From Pseudomonadota bacterium (GTDB lineage: Bacteria; Pseudomonadota; Gammaproteobacteria; Steroidobacterales; GCA-2729495), in contig JAUPLK010000103.1 in assembly GCA_030836925.1 (NCBI GenBank), positions 1 through 6,276 on the forward strand: a stretch of DNA of 6,276 nucleotides. The letters are read 5' to 3'. Every line of letters starts with the position of its first letter. The first letter of the stretch is position 1. The notes beneath the pieces were generated by a model. The model did not search any database, was not told the DNA's origin, and saw only the letters and a program-made list of their open reading frames with translations. The position numbers and the translations under genes are program-made. This document shows positions 1 through 6,276 of the stretch, in pieces.

Positions 1-370
1 GACCCACCGCCGCATTGGGATTCTTGATAAAGGCATTGAGCGCCTGCCCGGATGTGCGCTGGACCATCAGCAGCAGGCCCGGTCGCCTGATCGGCGCCAT
101 CAGCTGTGTGCCGGTCGCCGGCAGCAAGCGTCCGATGGCGCGCCACTGCTGGCGCACGGGACCGGTGGCTGCATCGATCTCGGCGATCAGGCGACCCACA
201 TGCGCCGCACCCTCCTCGCCCTGGGCCAGCACACTGACCACCGACTGCGGCCGCCATTGCGAGGTGCCCAGCGTCGCGCTGGCCGCCAGCAGATCGAGTA
301 TCTCGCCCGATGGCAGGCTGAGGGCGGGGCGCCCGCCGACTTCACGGCTATCCAGTGTGACCAGGCGCAT
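1..370 (-). CDS. FAH-family hydrolase/isomerase, N-terminal part (cut by window edge)
   Basis: Reading the minus strand from the ATG at 370 gives an uninterrupted frame of 123 codons running off the left edge. It begins MRLVTLDSREVGGRPAL and later has LLPATGTQLMAPIRRPG (residues 82-98) and AFIKNPNAAVG (113-123). This resembles fumarylacetoacetate hydrolase superfamily proteins: an N-terminal domain (about 1-80), then an 'L.aP..rPg' strand entering the catalytic domain and the 'FxKxPxxxvG' turn. Members hydrolyse, decarboxylate or isomerise 2-oxo acids, often in aromatic-compound catabolism; substrate cannot be predicted here. The metal-binding acidic residues would lie beyond the edge. Oddly, the NYxxH segment usually found between the Pg strand and FxK is absent (residues 99-112 are too short to hold it). 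The start lies 8 nt after the ferredoxin stop, so the two genes are probably cotranscribed. Family call is likely; specific function is unknown. Confidence 0.72.
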   Translation of the reverse strand, partial: MRLVTLDSREVGGRPALSLPSGEILDLLAASATLGTSQWRPQSVVSVLAQGEEGAAHVGRLIAEIDAATGPVRQQWRAIGRLLPATGTQLMAPIRRPGLLLMVQRTSGQALNAFIKNPNAAVG

Positions 371-378
371 GGGTGATG

Positions 379-699
379 TCAGGCTCCGTTATCGGCAACT
401 GTGATGTACAGACCGTCGAGTTCCGGCCCGAGCTCGATCTGGCAAAGCAGGCGACTGTTTGCCCGCCGGTCGGTGGCCGCATCCAGCATGGCATCTTCCA
501 TCTCCTCCATCGGCTTGAGCCGCGCCAACCACTCCGCGGCGATATAGGCATGACAGGTGGCACAGGCACAGGCACCGCCGCATTCGGCGAGGATTCCCGA
601 TACGCGGTTGTCGACGGCTGCCTCCATGGCGGTGTTACCAACCGGTGCCTGCACCTCGATCCGGCGGCCATCGCTATCCTGAAAAATCACCCTGGGCAT
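379..699 (-). CDS. 2Fe-2S ferredoxin, adrenodoxin/rhodocoxin type
   Basis: This encodes a 106-residue protein, the usual length for the vertebrate/bacterial adrenodoxin-like family. The four cluster ligands are C40, C46 and C49 in AECGGACACATCHAY (CX5CX2C) and C86 in RLLCQIEL. An extra cysteine, C44, lies inside the loop. The acidic segment MEEMEDAMLD (64-73) precedes the last ligand, as in ferredoxins that pass electrons from an NAD(P)H ferredoxin reductase to cytochromes P450 or ring-hydroxylating oxygenases. It should be a soluble cytoplasmic electron carrier; its partner is not in the window. The start MPRVIFQ is chosen because family alignment begins there, although the frame stays open upstream to 942. 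The upstream Shine-Dalgarno match is poor (GGA about 8 nt before ATG). An FAH-family gene follows after 8 nt, which hints at a catabolic rather than iron-sulfur-assembly role (inference). Confidence 0.92.
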   Translation of the reverse strand: MPRVIFQDSDGRRIEVQAPVGNTAMEAAVDNRVSGILAECGGACACATCHAYIAAEWLARLKPMEEMEDAMLDAATDRRANSRLLCQIELGPELDGLYITVADNGA

Positions 700-726
700 T
701 GCTGGTCCGTGATGTGTCGGCGCACT

Positions 727-754
727 AAAAAATACTGCCGGCAGCAGCGCCGGC
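727..754 (-). terminator. Possible intrinsic terminator/attenuator before the ferredoxin gene
   Basis: On the minus strand GCCGGC, a 6-nt loop (GCTGCT) and GCCGGC form a six-pair all-GC stem, followed by AGTA and then six T (complement of 727-732). It ends 27 nt before the ferredoxin ATG, with no minus-strand gene upstream. It could be an attenuator, a stop for antisense transcription out of leuA, or chance in GC-rich DNA. The short stem and the 4-nt gap to the T-run make it weaker than the + strand terminator. Confidence 0.35.
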
Positions 755-783
755 GGAGTGGCCGTGAGCATAGCACGCAGCAT

Positions 784-816
784 GACCGCGGCTGCCCGAC
801 ACGGACCGGTCGCGGT
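784..816. promoter_or_regulatory. Inverted repeats next to the leuA -35 box (possible operator)
   Basis: ACCGCG (784-789) is repeated inverted as CGCGGT (811-816), whose last base is the first base of the TTGACA box. Between them GACCGGTC (804-811) is a perfect 8-bp palindrome. The position directly upstream of and touching the -35 box would suit a regulator, but no known operator consensus is recognised and GC-rich palindromes arise easily by chance. Confidence 0.25.
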
Positions 817-844
817 TGACAAGGCACTGTGCTTGCAAGACCAT
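816..844 (+). promoter_or_regulatory. Candidate sigma-70 promoter for the leu operon
   Basis: A perfect TTGACA at 816-821 is followed after 17 bp by GACCAT at 839-844. The latter matches TATAAT at only three positions but keeps the important A2 and T6. Transcription would start near 850-852, at or next to the ATG of the candidate leader peptide. The -35 is convincing; the -10 is poor, which would fit either a regulated promoter or a wrong assignment. Confidence 0.45.
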
Positions 845-850
845 TCTGCC

Positions 851-925
851 ATGCGGTTGTTCACGATCAGCGCATCTTCGTTCGGTCTGCCCCCGGTACT
901 GCGAAGCCCGGGCGCGGACGTCTGA
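851..925 (+). CDS. Candidate leader peptide of the leu operon (24 aa)
   Basis: An ATG at 851 opens a 24-codon frame that begins MRLFTISASSFGLPPVLR and stops at TGA 923-925, 28 nt before the terminator stem. It contains three Leu codons (857, 887, 899), two Val and one Ile; the cluster CTG CCC CCG GTA CTG at 887-901 is the best candidate control site. This is poorer in leucine than the enteric leuL peptide, which has four adjacent Leu codons. No Shine-Dalgarno sequence precedes it, and the predicted transcription start falls almost on the ATG, so it could be translated leaderless. An in-frame TTG at 833 is an alternative start. Its existence is inferred mainly from the downstream terminator; the ORF itself may be chance. 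Confidence 0.35.
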   Translation: MRLFTISASSFGLPPVLRSPGADV

Positions 926-953
926 CTGGCTGATTGCCTCATGAGTCAACGAG

Positions 954-984
954 ACCCCGCACCCGCAAGGTGGCGGGGTTTTTT
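954..984 (+). terminator. Intrinsic terminator in the leuA leader (probable attenuator)
   Basis: ACCCCGCACC (954-963), the loop CGCAA and GGTGGCGGGGT (969-979) form a ten-pair stem with one bulged G (972), followed by a run of six T (979-984). No + strand gene lies upstream, so its natural target is transcription from the leu promoter itself. A competing pairing exists: GGGCGCGG at 910-917 can pair with CCGCACCC at 957-964 except for one mismatch and would break the terminator. CCCGG (892-896) can in turn sequester CCGGG (908-912). This is the layout of an attenuator. The minus strand has no T-run after the hairpin, so it acts on + strand transcripts only. Confidence 0.82.
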
Positions 985-1006
985 GTATTGGCCAAGCATT
1001 ATCCGC

Positions 1007-1014
1007 AGGGAGAG
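1007..1014 (+). promoter_or_regulatory. leuA ribosome-binding site
   Basis: AGGGAGAG at 1007-1014 has its GGAG core 7 nt before the ATG at 1020 but only 4 nt before the adjacent GTG at 1017. It therefore favours ATG 1020 as the leuA start. Confidence 0.8.
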
Positions 1015-1019
1015 CAGTG

Positions 1020-2609
<1,590 letters not shown>

Positions 2610-2632
2610 AACGCCGACGCAGGACTTTAGTC

Positions 2633-2640
2633 GAGGAAAG
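2633..2640 (+). promoter_or_regulatory. ilvE ribosome-binding site
   Basis: GAGGAAAG has its GAGG core 7 nt before ATG 2644. It fixes the ilvE start there, although the frame is open upstream into leuA as far as an ATG at 2458. Confidence 0.8.
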
Positions 2641-2643
2641 AGC

Positions 2644-3570
2644 ATGGCAATCAGGACGACAGAATGGATCTGGTTCAACGGCAAGCTGATTCCGTGGAAC
2701 GAGGCGAAAGTCCACGTGATGACGCATGCCCTGCATTACGGGTCATCCGTATTCGAGGGCATCCGCGTTTACCAGACCCCGGACGGCCCGCGCGTCTTTC
2801 GCCTGGCCGCACATACCCGGCGCATGTTCGACTCGGCGCGCATACACCGCATCGACATCCCCTGGACGCCCGATGTGATCAACGCGGCTTGCCGGGAAAC
2901 CGTGACGCGCAACAAGCTGGGCAGTGCCTATATCCGGCCGATCGCTTTCCGCGGCTATGGCGAAGTGGGCCTCGCGCCACCCCCGGGCCATCCGGTCGAT
3001 GTCGCGATTGCCGCCTGGGAATGGGGCGCATATCTCGGTGCTGATGCGCTCGAGCAGGGCGTGGATGTCTGCATATCGTCCTGGCAGCGCGCAGCCCCCA
3101 ACACGATTCCGACGCTGGCCAAGGCCGGCGGCAACTACCTGTCCAGCACGCTGATCAGCCTGGAGGCCCGCGAGCGCGGCTTTGCCGAGGGCATCGCGCT
3201 GTCCACCAATGGCACCGTCAGCGAAGGTGCCGGTGAAAACCTGTTCCTGGTTCGTGACGGCGCGATCATCACGCCCTCCACCACCGATTCGGTCCTCCAG
3301 GGCATCACCCGCGACGCGGTCATGACGCTGGCGCGCGATCTCGGCATACCCATCCGCGAACAGGGCATTCCGCGCGAAATGCTCTATGTGGCCGACGAGA
3401 TCTTCCTCACCGGCACCGCCGCGGAGATCACGCCGGTCCGGTCGGTCGACCGGATCACGGTCGGCGCGGGCGTGCGCGGGCCCGTCACGACCACACTCCA
3501 GAACGCGTTTTTTGGCCTCTTCAACGGGCGCACCCCCGACAAGTGGGGCTGGCTCGAGTCGCTTGCTTAA
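2644..3570 (+). CDS. ilvE: Branched-chain amino acid aminotransferase
   Basis: This 308-residue, fold-type IV PLP enzyme catalyses the last step of leucine (and isoleucine and valine) synthesis, transferring the amino group of glutamate to the 2-oxo acid. Residue positions parallel E. coli IlvE (309 aa). The PLP lysine is K160 in TLAKAGGNYLSS. R60 (HTRRMF) is at the phosphate-binding position, Y96 and R98 in SAYIRPIAFRG line the substrate pocket, and E194 in TVSEGAGENLF contacts the pyridine nitrogen. LTGTAAEITPV (255-265) is the other phosphate-binding loop. The start at 2644 is set by a good ribosome-binding site and by the family N-terminus (TEWIWFNGKLIPW). It lies 34 nt after leuA and 15 nt before leuC, so it is part of the operon and supplies the aminotransferase missing from most leu clusters. 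A D-amino acid transaminase or aminodeoxychorismate lyase is unlikely given the length and motifs. Confidence 0.96.
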   Translation: MAIRTTEWIWFNGKLIPWNEAKVHVMTHALHYGSSVFEGIRVYQTPDGPRVFRLAAHTRRMFDSARIHRIDIPWTPDVINAACRETVTRNKLGSAYIRPIAFRGYGEVGLAPPPGHPVDVAIAAWEWGAYLGADALEQGVDVCISSWQRAAPNTIPTLAKAGGNYLSSTLISLEARERGFAEGIALSTNGTVSEGAGENLFLVRDGAIITPSTTDSVLQGITRDAVMTLARDLGIPIREQGIPREMLYVADEIFLTGTAAEITPVRSVDRITVGAGVRGPVTTTLQNAFFGLFNGRTPDKWGWLESLA

Positions 3571-3585
3571 GTCGGGAATCATCAC

Positions 3586-4992
3586 ATGAGCGCTAGATCA
3601 CTTTTCCAGAAAGTCTGGGACGACCACGTCGTCGTGCCGGAATCAGCCGATGCGCCGGCGGTCCTGTACATCGACCTGCACCTGACCCACGAGGTCACGA
3701 CGCCCGAGGCCTTCAATGTGCTGCGCTCGCGCGGACTGTCGATCCGGCGGCCCGACCTGACCGTTGCCACCCTCGATCATTCGACACCGACCGTGCCGAT
3801 CACCACGCTCAAGGATCTGGACGTGGTTTCGGAGCCGGCAGCAGCGGCGCAGATCCGCACCATGATCGAGAACTGCGAGAAAAACGGCATCCGCATGTAT
3901 GGCTACGGCAGCGATTCGCGCGGCATCGTGCACGTGATCGGCCCCGAGCTGGGCGCCACGCAACCCGGCAAGACCATCGTTTGCGGCGACAGTCACACCA
4001 GCACACATGGCGCCTTCGGCGCGCTCGGCTTCGGCATCGGCACAACAGAGGTTGGCCACGTGCTGGCGACCCAATGCCTGCTGCAGCGCCGTCCCAAAAC
4101 ACTCGCCATCAACGTCGAGGGCCAGCTGCCGCGAGGTGTGACGGCAAAAGACGTGATCCTCGCCATCATCGGCAAGATCGGCGTGGGTGGCGGCACCGGC
4201 AGCGTCATCGAGTATCGCGGCAGCACGATCCGCGGACTCGACATGGAGCAACGCATGACCATCTGCAACATGTCCATCGAGGCCGGTGCACGCGCCGGCA
4301 TGATCGCGCCGGACGACACCACCATCCAGTATCTGAACGGCCGGCCACTCGCACCCAGGGGTGCGGCCTGGGATGCCGCCGTGGCCCGCTGGCGCGGCCT
4401 GCCCTCCGATGCCGATGCGCGCTTCGACAGGGAAGTCTCGATCGATATCAGCCAGCTGGTGCCGATGGTGACCTTCGGCACCAACCCGGGCATGGTCGTG
4501 CCGGTAACCGATGCGGTGCCTGTTTCCGACGATGCGAGCTTCCGCAAGGCACTGGCCTACATGAAGGTCGAAGCCGGCAAGCCCATGCTCGGCATGCCGG
4601 TCGACGTGGTCTTCGTCGGCAGCTGCACGAACTCGCGCATGTCAGACCTTTACGCTGCCGCATCGATACTGCGCGGCCGGAAAGTGGCCAAGTCCGTGCG
4701 CATGCTGGTGGTCCCCGGCTCCGTGCAGGTGCAGCGTCAGGCTGAAGCTGAAGGCCTCGACAAGCTGTTCCGGGAAGCCGGCGCCGAGTGGCGGGAAGCC
4801 GGTTGCTCGATGTGTCTCGGCATGAATGGCGACATCGCACTGCCCGGACAGCTTTGCGTGAGCACCAGCAACCGCAACTTCGAAGGCCGGCAGGGCATCG
4901 GCGCCCGCTCGGTACTCGCGAGCCCGCTCACGGCGGCGGCCTCGGCAGTTGCCGGCGTCATCGCTGATCCGCGGCCGCTGCTGCCGAACTGA
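3586..4992 (+). CDS. leuC: 3-isopropylmalate dehydratase, large subunit
   Basis: This 468-residue aconitase-family subunit works with LeuD to isomerise 2-isopropylmalate to 3-isopropylmalate through 2-isopropylmaleate. The three ligands of the catalytic 4Fe-4S cluster are C347 (VGSCTNSRMSD), C407 and C410 (AGCSMCLGMN), at the same numbers as in E. coli LeuC. Other signatures are YIDLHLTHEVTTPEAF (28-43), IVCGDSHTSTHGAFGALGFG (131-150), KIGVGGGTGSVIEYRG and STSNRNFEGRQG (426-437). Where I recall EVEHVLATQ in many LeuC proteins, this one reads EVGHVLATQ (G157). ATLDHSTPT (61-69) also differs from the enteric DHN-V-ST. The start ATG at 3586 follows ilvE by 15 nt with a modest GGGA site. The cluster makes the enzyme oxygen-sensitive and dependent on iron-sulfur assembly. 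Confidence 0.97.
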   Translation: MSARSLFQKVWDDHVVVPESADAPAVLYIDLHLTHEVTTPEAFNVLRSRGLSIRRPDLTVATLDHSTPTVPITTLKDLDVVSEPAAAAQIRTMIENCEKNGIRMYGYGSDSRGIVHVIGPELGATQPGKTIVCGDSHTSTHGAFGALGFGIGTTEVGHVLATQCLLQRRPKTLAINVEGQLPRGVTAKDVILAIIGKIGVGGGTGSVIEYRGSTIRGLDMEQRMTICNMSIEAGARAGMIAPDDTTIQYLNGRPLAPRGAAWDAAVARWRGLPSDADARFDREVSIDISQLVPMVTFGTNPGMVVPVTDAVPVSDDASFRKALAYMKVEAGKPMLGMPVDVVFVGSCTNSRMSDLYAAASILRGRKVAKSVRMLVVPGSVQVQRQAEAEGLDKLFREAGAEWREAGCSMCLGMNGDIALPGQLCVSTSNRNFEGRQGIGARSVLASPLTAAASAVAGVIADPRPLLPN

Positions 4993-5018
4993 GCCCAACT
5001 TCCAGTCGAGACATATCC

Positions 5019-5603
5019 ATGGAAAAAACAGACATCGTGCGTTCGCGGACCGTGGTGATGCCCGGTACCGACATCGACACGGACCAGATCGTTCCGGCCC
5101 GTTTCCTGACCACCACCACCCGCAAGGGTCTCGGCAAGGCGCTGTTTGCCGACTGGCGCTACGACAAGGACGGCAAGCCCAGGCCCGACTTCATCCTCAA
5201 CACACCCGCCGCAGCGGGCTGTCAGGTGCTGGTTGCCGGCAACAACTTCGGCTGCGGCTCCTCGCGCGAGCACGCACCCTGGGCACTGATCGACTTCGGC
5301 ATCCAGGCCGTGATCAGCACCGGCATCGCCGACATCTTTCGCAGCAACTCGCTGAAGAACGGCCTGGTACCGGTGATCGTCGACCAGGCCACGCACGGCT
5401 GGCTGCTCACCAATCCCGGCGTCGAGGTAACGATCGATGTGGCCAGCTGCGAGCTGCGGCTGCCTGACGGCCGGTCAGTGAACTTCCCGCTGGATGGTTT
5501 CTCGAAATACTGCCTGCTGAACGGCGTGGATCAGCTCGGTTACCTGCTGCATCAGTCGGATGCCATCACACGCTTCGAGAGTGAGCGCGCATGGAAGCCC
5601 TGA
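5019..5603 (+). CDS. leuD: 3-isopropylmalate dehydratase, small subunit
   Basis: This 194-residue subunit is the swivelling domain that completes the LeuCD active site. Its signatures are DIDTDQIVPARFLTTTTRKG (18-37, substrate-side loop), NNFGCGSSREHAPWAL (75-90, the family hallmark) and ADIFRSNSLKNGLVPV (104-119). The length is normal (about 190-210). The start at 5019 lies 26 nt after leuC, with only a weak GAG at 5008-5010. Its wording (IVPARFLTTTTRKGLG, LFADWRYDKDGKPRPDF) recalls LeuD proteins outside the usual beta/gammaproteobacterial PKQFLKSI-type group; this is from memory. The last 13 nt overlap leuB, suggesting translational coupling. Confidence 0.96.
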   Translation: MEKTDIVRSRTVVMPGTDIDTDQIVPARFLTTTTRKGLGKALFADWRYDKDGKPRPDFILNTPAAAGCQVLVAGNNFGCGSSREHAPWALIDFGIQAVISTGIADIFRSNSLKNGLVPVIVDQATHGWLLTNPGVEVTIDVASCELRLPDGRSVNFPLDGFSKYCLLNGVDQLGYLLHQSDAITRFESERAWKP

Positions 5604-6276
5604 TCGGCGTACTGGCCGGCGATGGCATCGGCCCCGAGGTGATGGCCGAGGCGCTGCGTGTCCTCAAGGCGATTGAAAAGAAATACCAGCACCGCTTTAG
5701 CTACCAGGAAGCGCTGATCGGCGGCATTGCCATCGATACGCATGGCAACCCCTTCCCCGACGCCACCCGCAAGCTGTGTGCCGAAGCCGATGCGGTGCTG
5801 CTGGGTGCGGTCGGCGGCCCGAAGTGGAGCGACCCGGATTCGAAGATCCGCCCCGAGCAGGGCCTGCTGGGCATGCGCTCGGCGATGGGCGTGTTCGCCA
5901 ATCTGCGTCCTGTGCAGACGCATCCGGCCTTGTACGCGTCATCGCCCCTGCGCAGCGAACGCCTGCACGGCGTGGATATCCTCGTCGTGCGCGAACTCAC
6001 CGGCGGCGCCTACTTCGGCAAGAAGGAACGCAGCGCGGACTCGGCTACCGACGTCTGCACCTATACCCGGATGGAAATCGAACGCGTACTGCGCATGGCC
6101 GGCGATCTGGCCCGCACACGCCGGCGCAAGATCACTTCGGTCGACAAGGCCAACGTGCTGGAGACATCGAGGCTGTGGCGCTCGATTGCCACCGAACTCT
6201 ATGCGCGTGAGTATCCCGATGTGGAGCTCGACCACCTCTACGTCGATGCAGCGGCCATGCACCTGCTGTCCCGCGC
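5591..6276 (+). CDS. leuB: 3-isopropylmalate dehydrogenase, N-terminal 228 codons (cut by window edge)
   Basis: LeuB oxidises and decarboxylates 3-isopropylmalate with NAD+ to 2-oxoisocaproate, the substrate of IlvE. About two thirds of the usual 355-360 residues are present. Visible motifs are GVLAGDGIGPEVM (6-18), LLGAVGGPKW (70-79), RPEQGLLGMRSAMGVFANLR (87-106), RELTGGAYFG (134-143), SVDKANVLETSRLWR (183-197) and LDHLYVDAAAM (213-223). The substrate and metal residues R96, R106, R134, Y141, K186 and D219 are all in place, so the visible part looks intact. These motifs separate it from isocitrate dehydrogenase. The ATG at 5591 lies inside the leuD 3' end, with GAG at 5583-5585 as a possible ribosome-binding site, so its translation probably depends on ribosomes finishing leuD. 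Confidence 0.96.
   Translation, partial: MEALIGVLAGDGIGPEVMAEALRVLKAIEKKYQHRFSYQEALIGGIAIDTHGNPFPDATRKLCAEADAVLLGAVGGPKWSDPDSKIRPEQGLLGMRSAMGVFANLRPVQTHPALYASSPLRSERLHGVDILVVRELTGGAYFGKKERSADSATDVCTYTRMEIERVLRMAGDLARTRRRKITSVDKANVLETSRLWRSIATELYAREYPDVELDHLYVDAAAMHLLSR

Larger units (their letters stand above)
700..1019. other. Divergent intergenic/leader region between ferredoxin and leuA
   Basis: These 320 bases separate the two divergent transcription units. From left to right they hold a minus-strand hairpin with T-run (727-754), inverted repeats (784-816), a + strand TTGACA box (816-821), a candidate leader peptide (851-925), a small potential hairpin (923-948), a strong + strand intrinsic terminator (954-984) and the leuA ribosome-binding site (1007-1014). 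No convincing sigma-70 promoter was found for the ferredoxin strand: TATGCT (complement of 767-772) is a possible -10 without a recognisable -35. Confidence 0.85.

Noticed and set aside
15..404. A 129-codon + strand frame at the left edge
   Set aside because: It is rich in Arg, Ser and Pro, has no family resemblance, and is the complement of the FAH-family reading frame and ferredoxin end, which make sense on the minus strand.
379..942. A longer ferredoxin with an 81-residue N-terminal extension, or a start at 783 giving a weakly hydrophobic leader
   Set aside because: The family starts at MPRVIFQ, the protein should be cytoplasmic, and the extension crosses the hairpin/T-run and the leu promoter region. 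It is probably just a stop-free stretch.
851..1019. T-box riboswitch controlling leuA
   Set aside because: The leader is too short and lacks the T-box sequence and specifier stem; the terminator alone does not make one.
941..1019. A short ORF from ATG 941 running over the terminator into leuA
   Set aside because: It is out of frame with leuA, has no ribosome-binding site and spans the terminator hairpin. It does not resemble a leader peptide.
3981..4745. A 254-codon + strand frame within leuC, and several minus-strand frames across leuC and leuD
   Set aside because: These are Arg/His/Ala-rich shadows in other frames of well-supported leuC and leuD.

Overview
The window is GC-rich bacterial chromosome and is almost entirely coding. 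It holds most of a leucine biosynthesis operon on the + strand. Divergent from it, on the - strand, is a small two-gene group: a 2Fe-2S ferredoxin and the start of a fumarylacetoacetate hydrolase (FAH) family protein. The full-length LeuA with a 'DGEQAPGCSM' active-site start, the E. coli-length IlvE and the LeuC with E. coli-like numbering suggest a proteobacterium, most likely a gammaproteobacterium. That assignment rests on remembered family features only. No rRNA, tRNA, CRISPR, insertion sequence or phage gene is visible.

Layout. Positions 1-370 (-) hold the first 123 codons of the FAH-family protein, which runs off the left edge. Positions 379-699 (-) hold an adrenodoxin/rhodocoxin-type ferredoxin. 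Positions 700-1019 are the divergent intergenic region. On the + strand it has a TTGACA box, a candidate 24-residue leader peptide and a strong intrinsic terminator only 35 nt before leuA. On the - strand it has a weaker hairpin plus T-run before the ferredoxin. Then come leuA (1020-2609), ilvE (2644-3570), leuC (3586-4992), leuD (5019-5603) and leuB (5591 to the right edge, 228 codons present).

How it works together. LeuA condenses 2-oxoisovalerate with acetyl-CoA. LeuCD isomerises 2-isopropylmalate to 3-isopropylmalate. LeuB oxidises that to the 2-oxoisocaproate precursor, and IlvE transaminates 2-oxoisocaproate to leucine. Every enzyme from 2-oxoisovalerate to leucine is therefore in one tightly spaced unit (gaps of 34, 15 and 26 nt, then a 13-nt overlap). 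Having the branched-chain aminotransferase inside the leu cluster differs from the enteric arrangement, where ilvE sits in an ilv operon.

The most interesting non-coding signal is the leuA leader. An intrinsic terminator there has no + strand gene upstream to terminate, so transcription attenuation is the natural reading. The leader peptide is not rich in leucine codons, so the mechanism is uncertain. I see no clearly undescribed system; the window is mainly ordinary biosynthesis with a few regulatory and sequence oddities.
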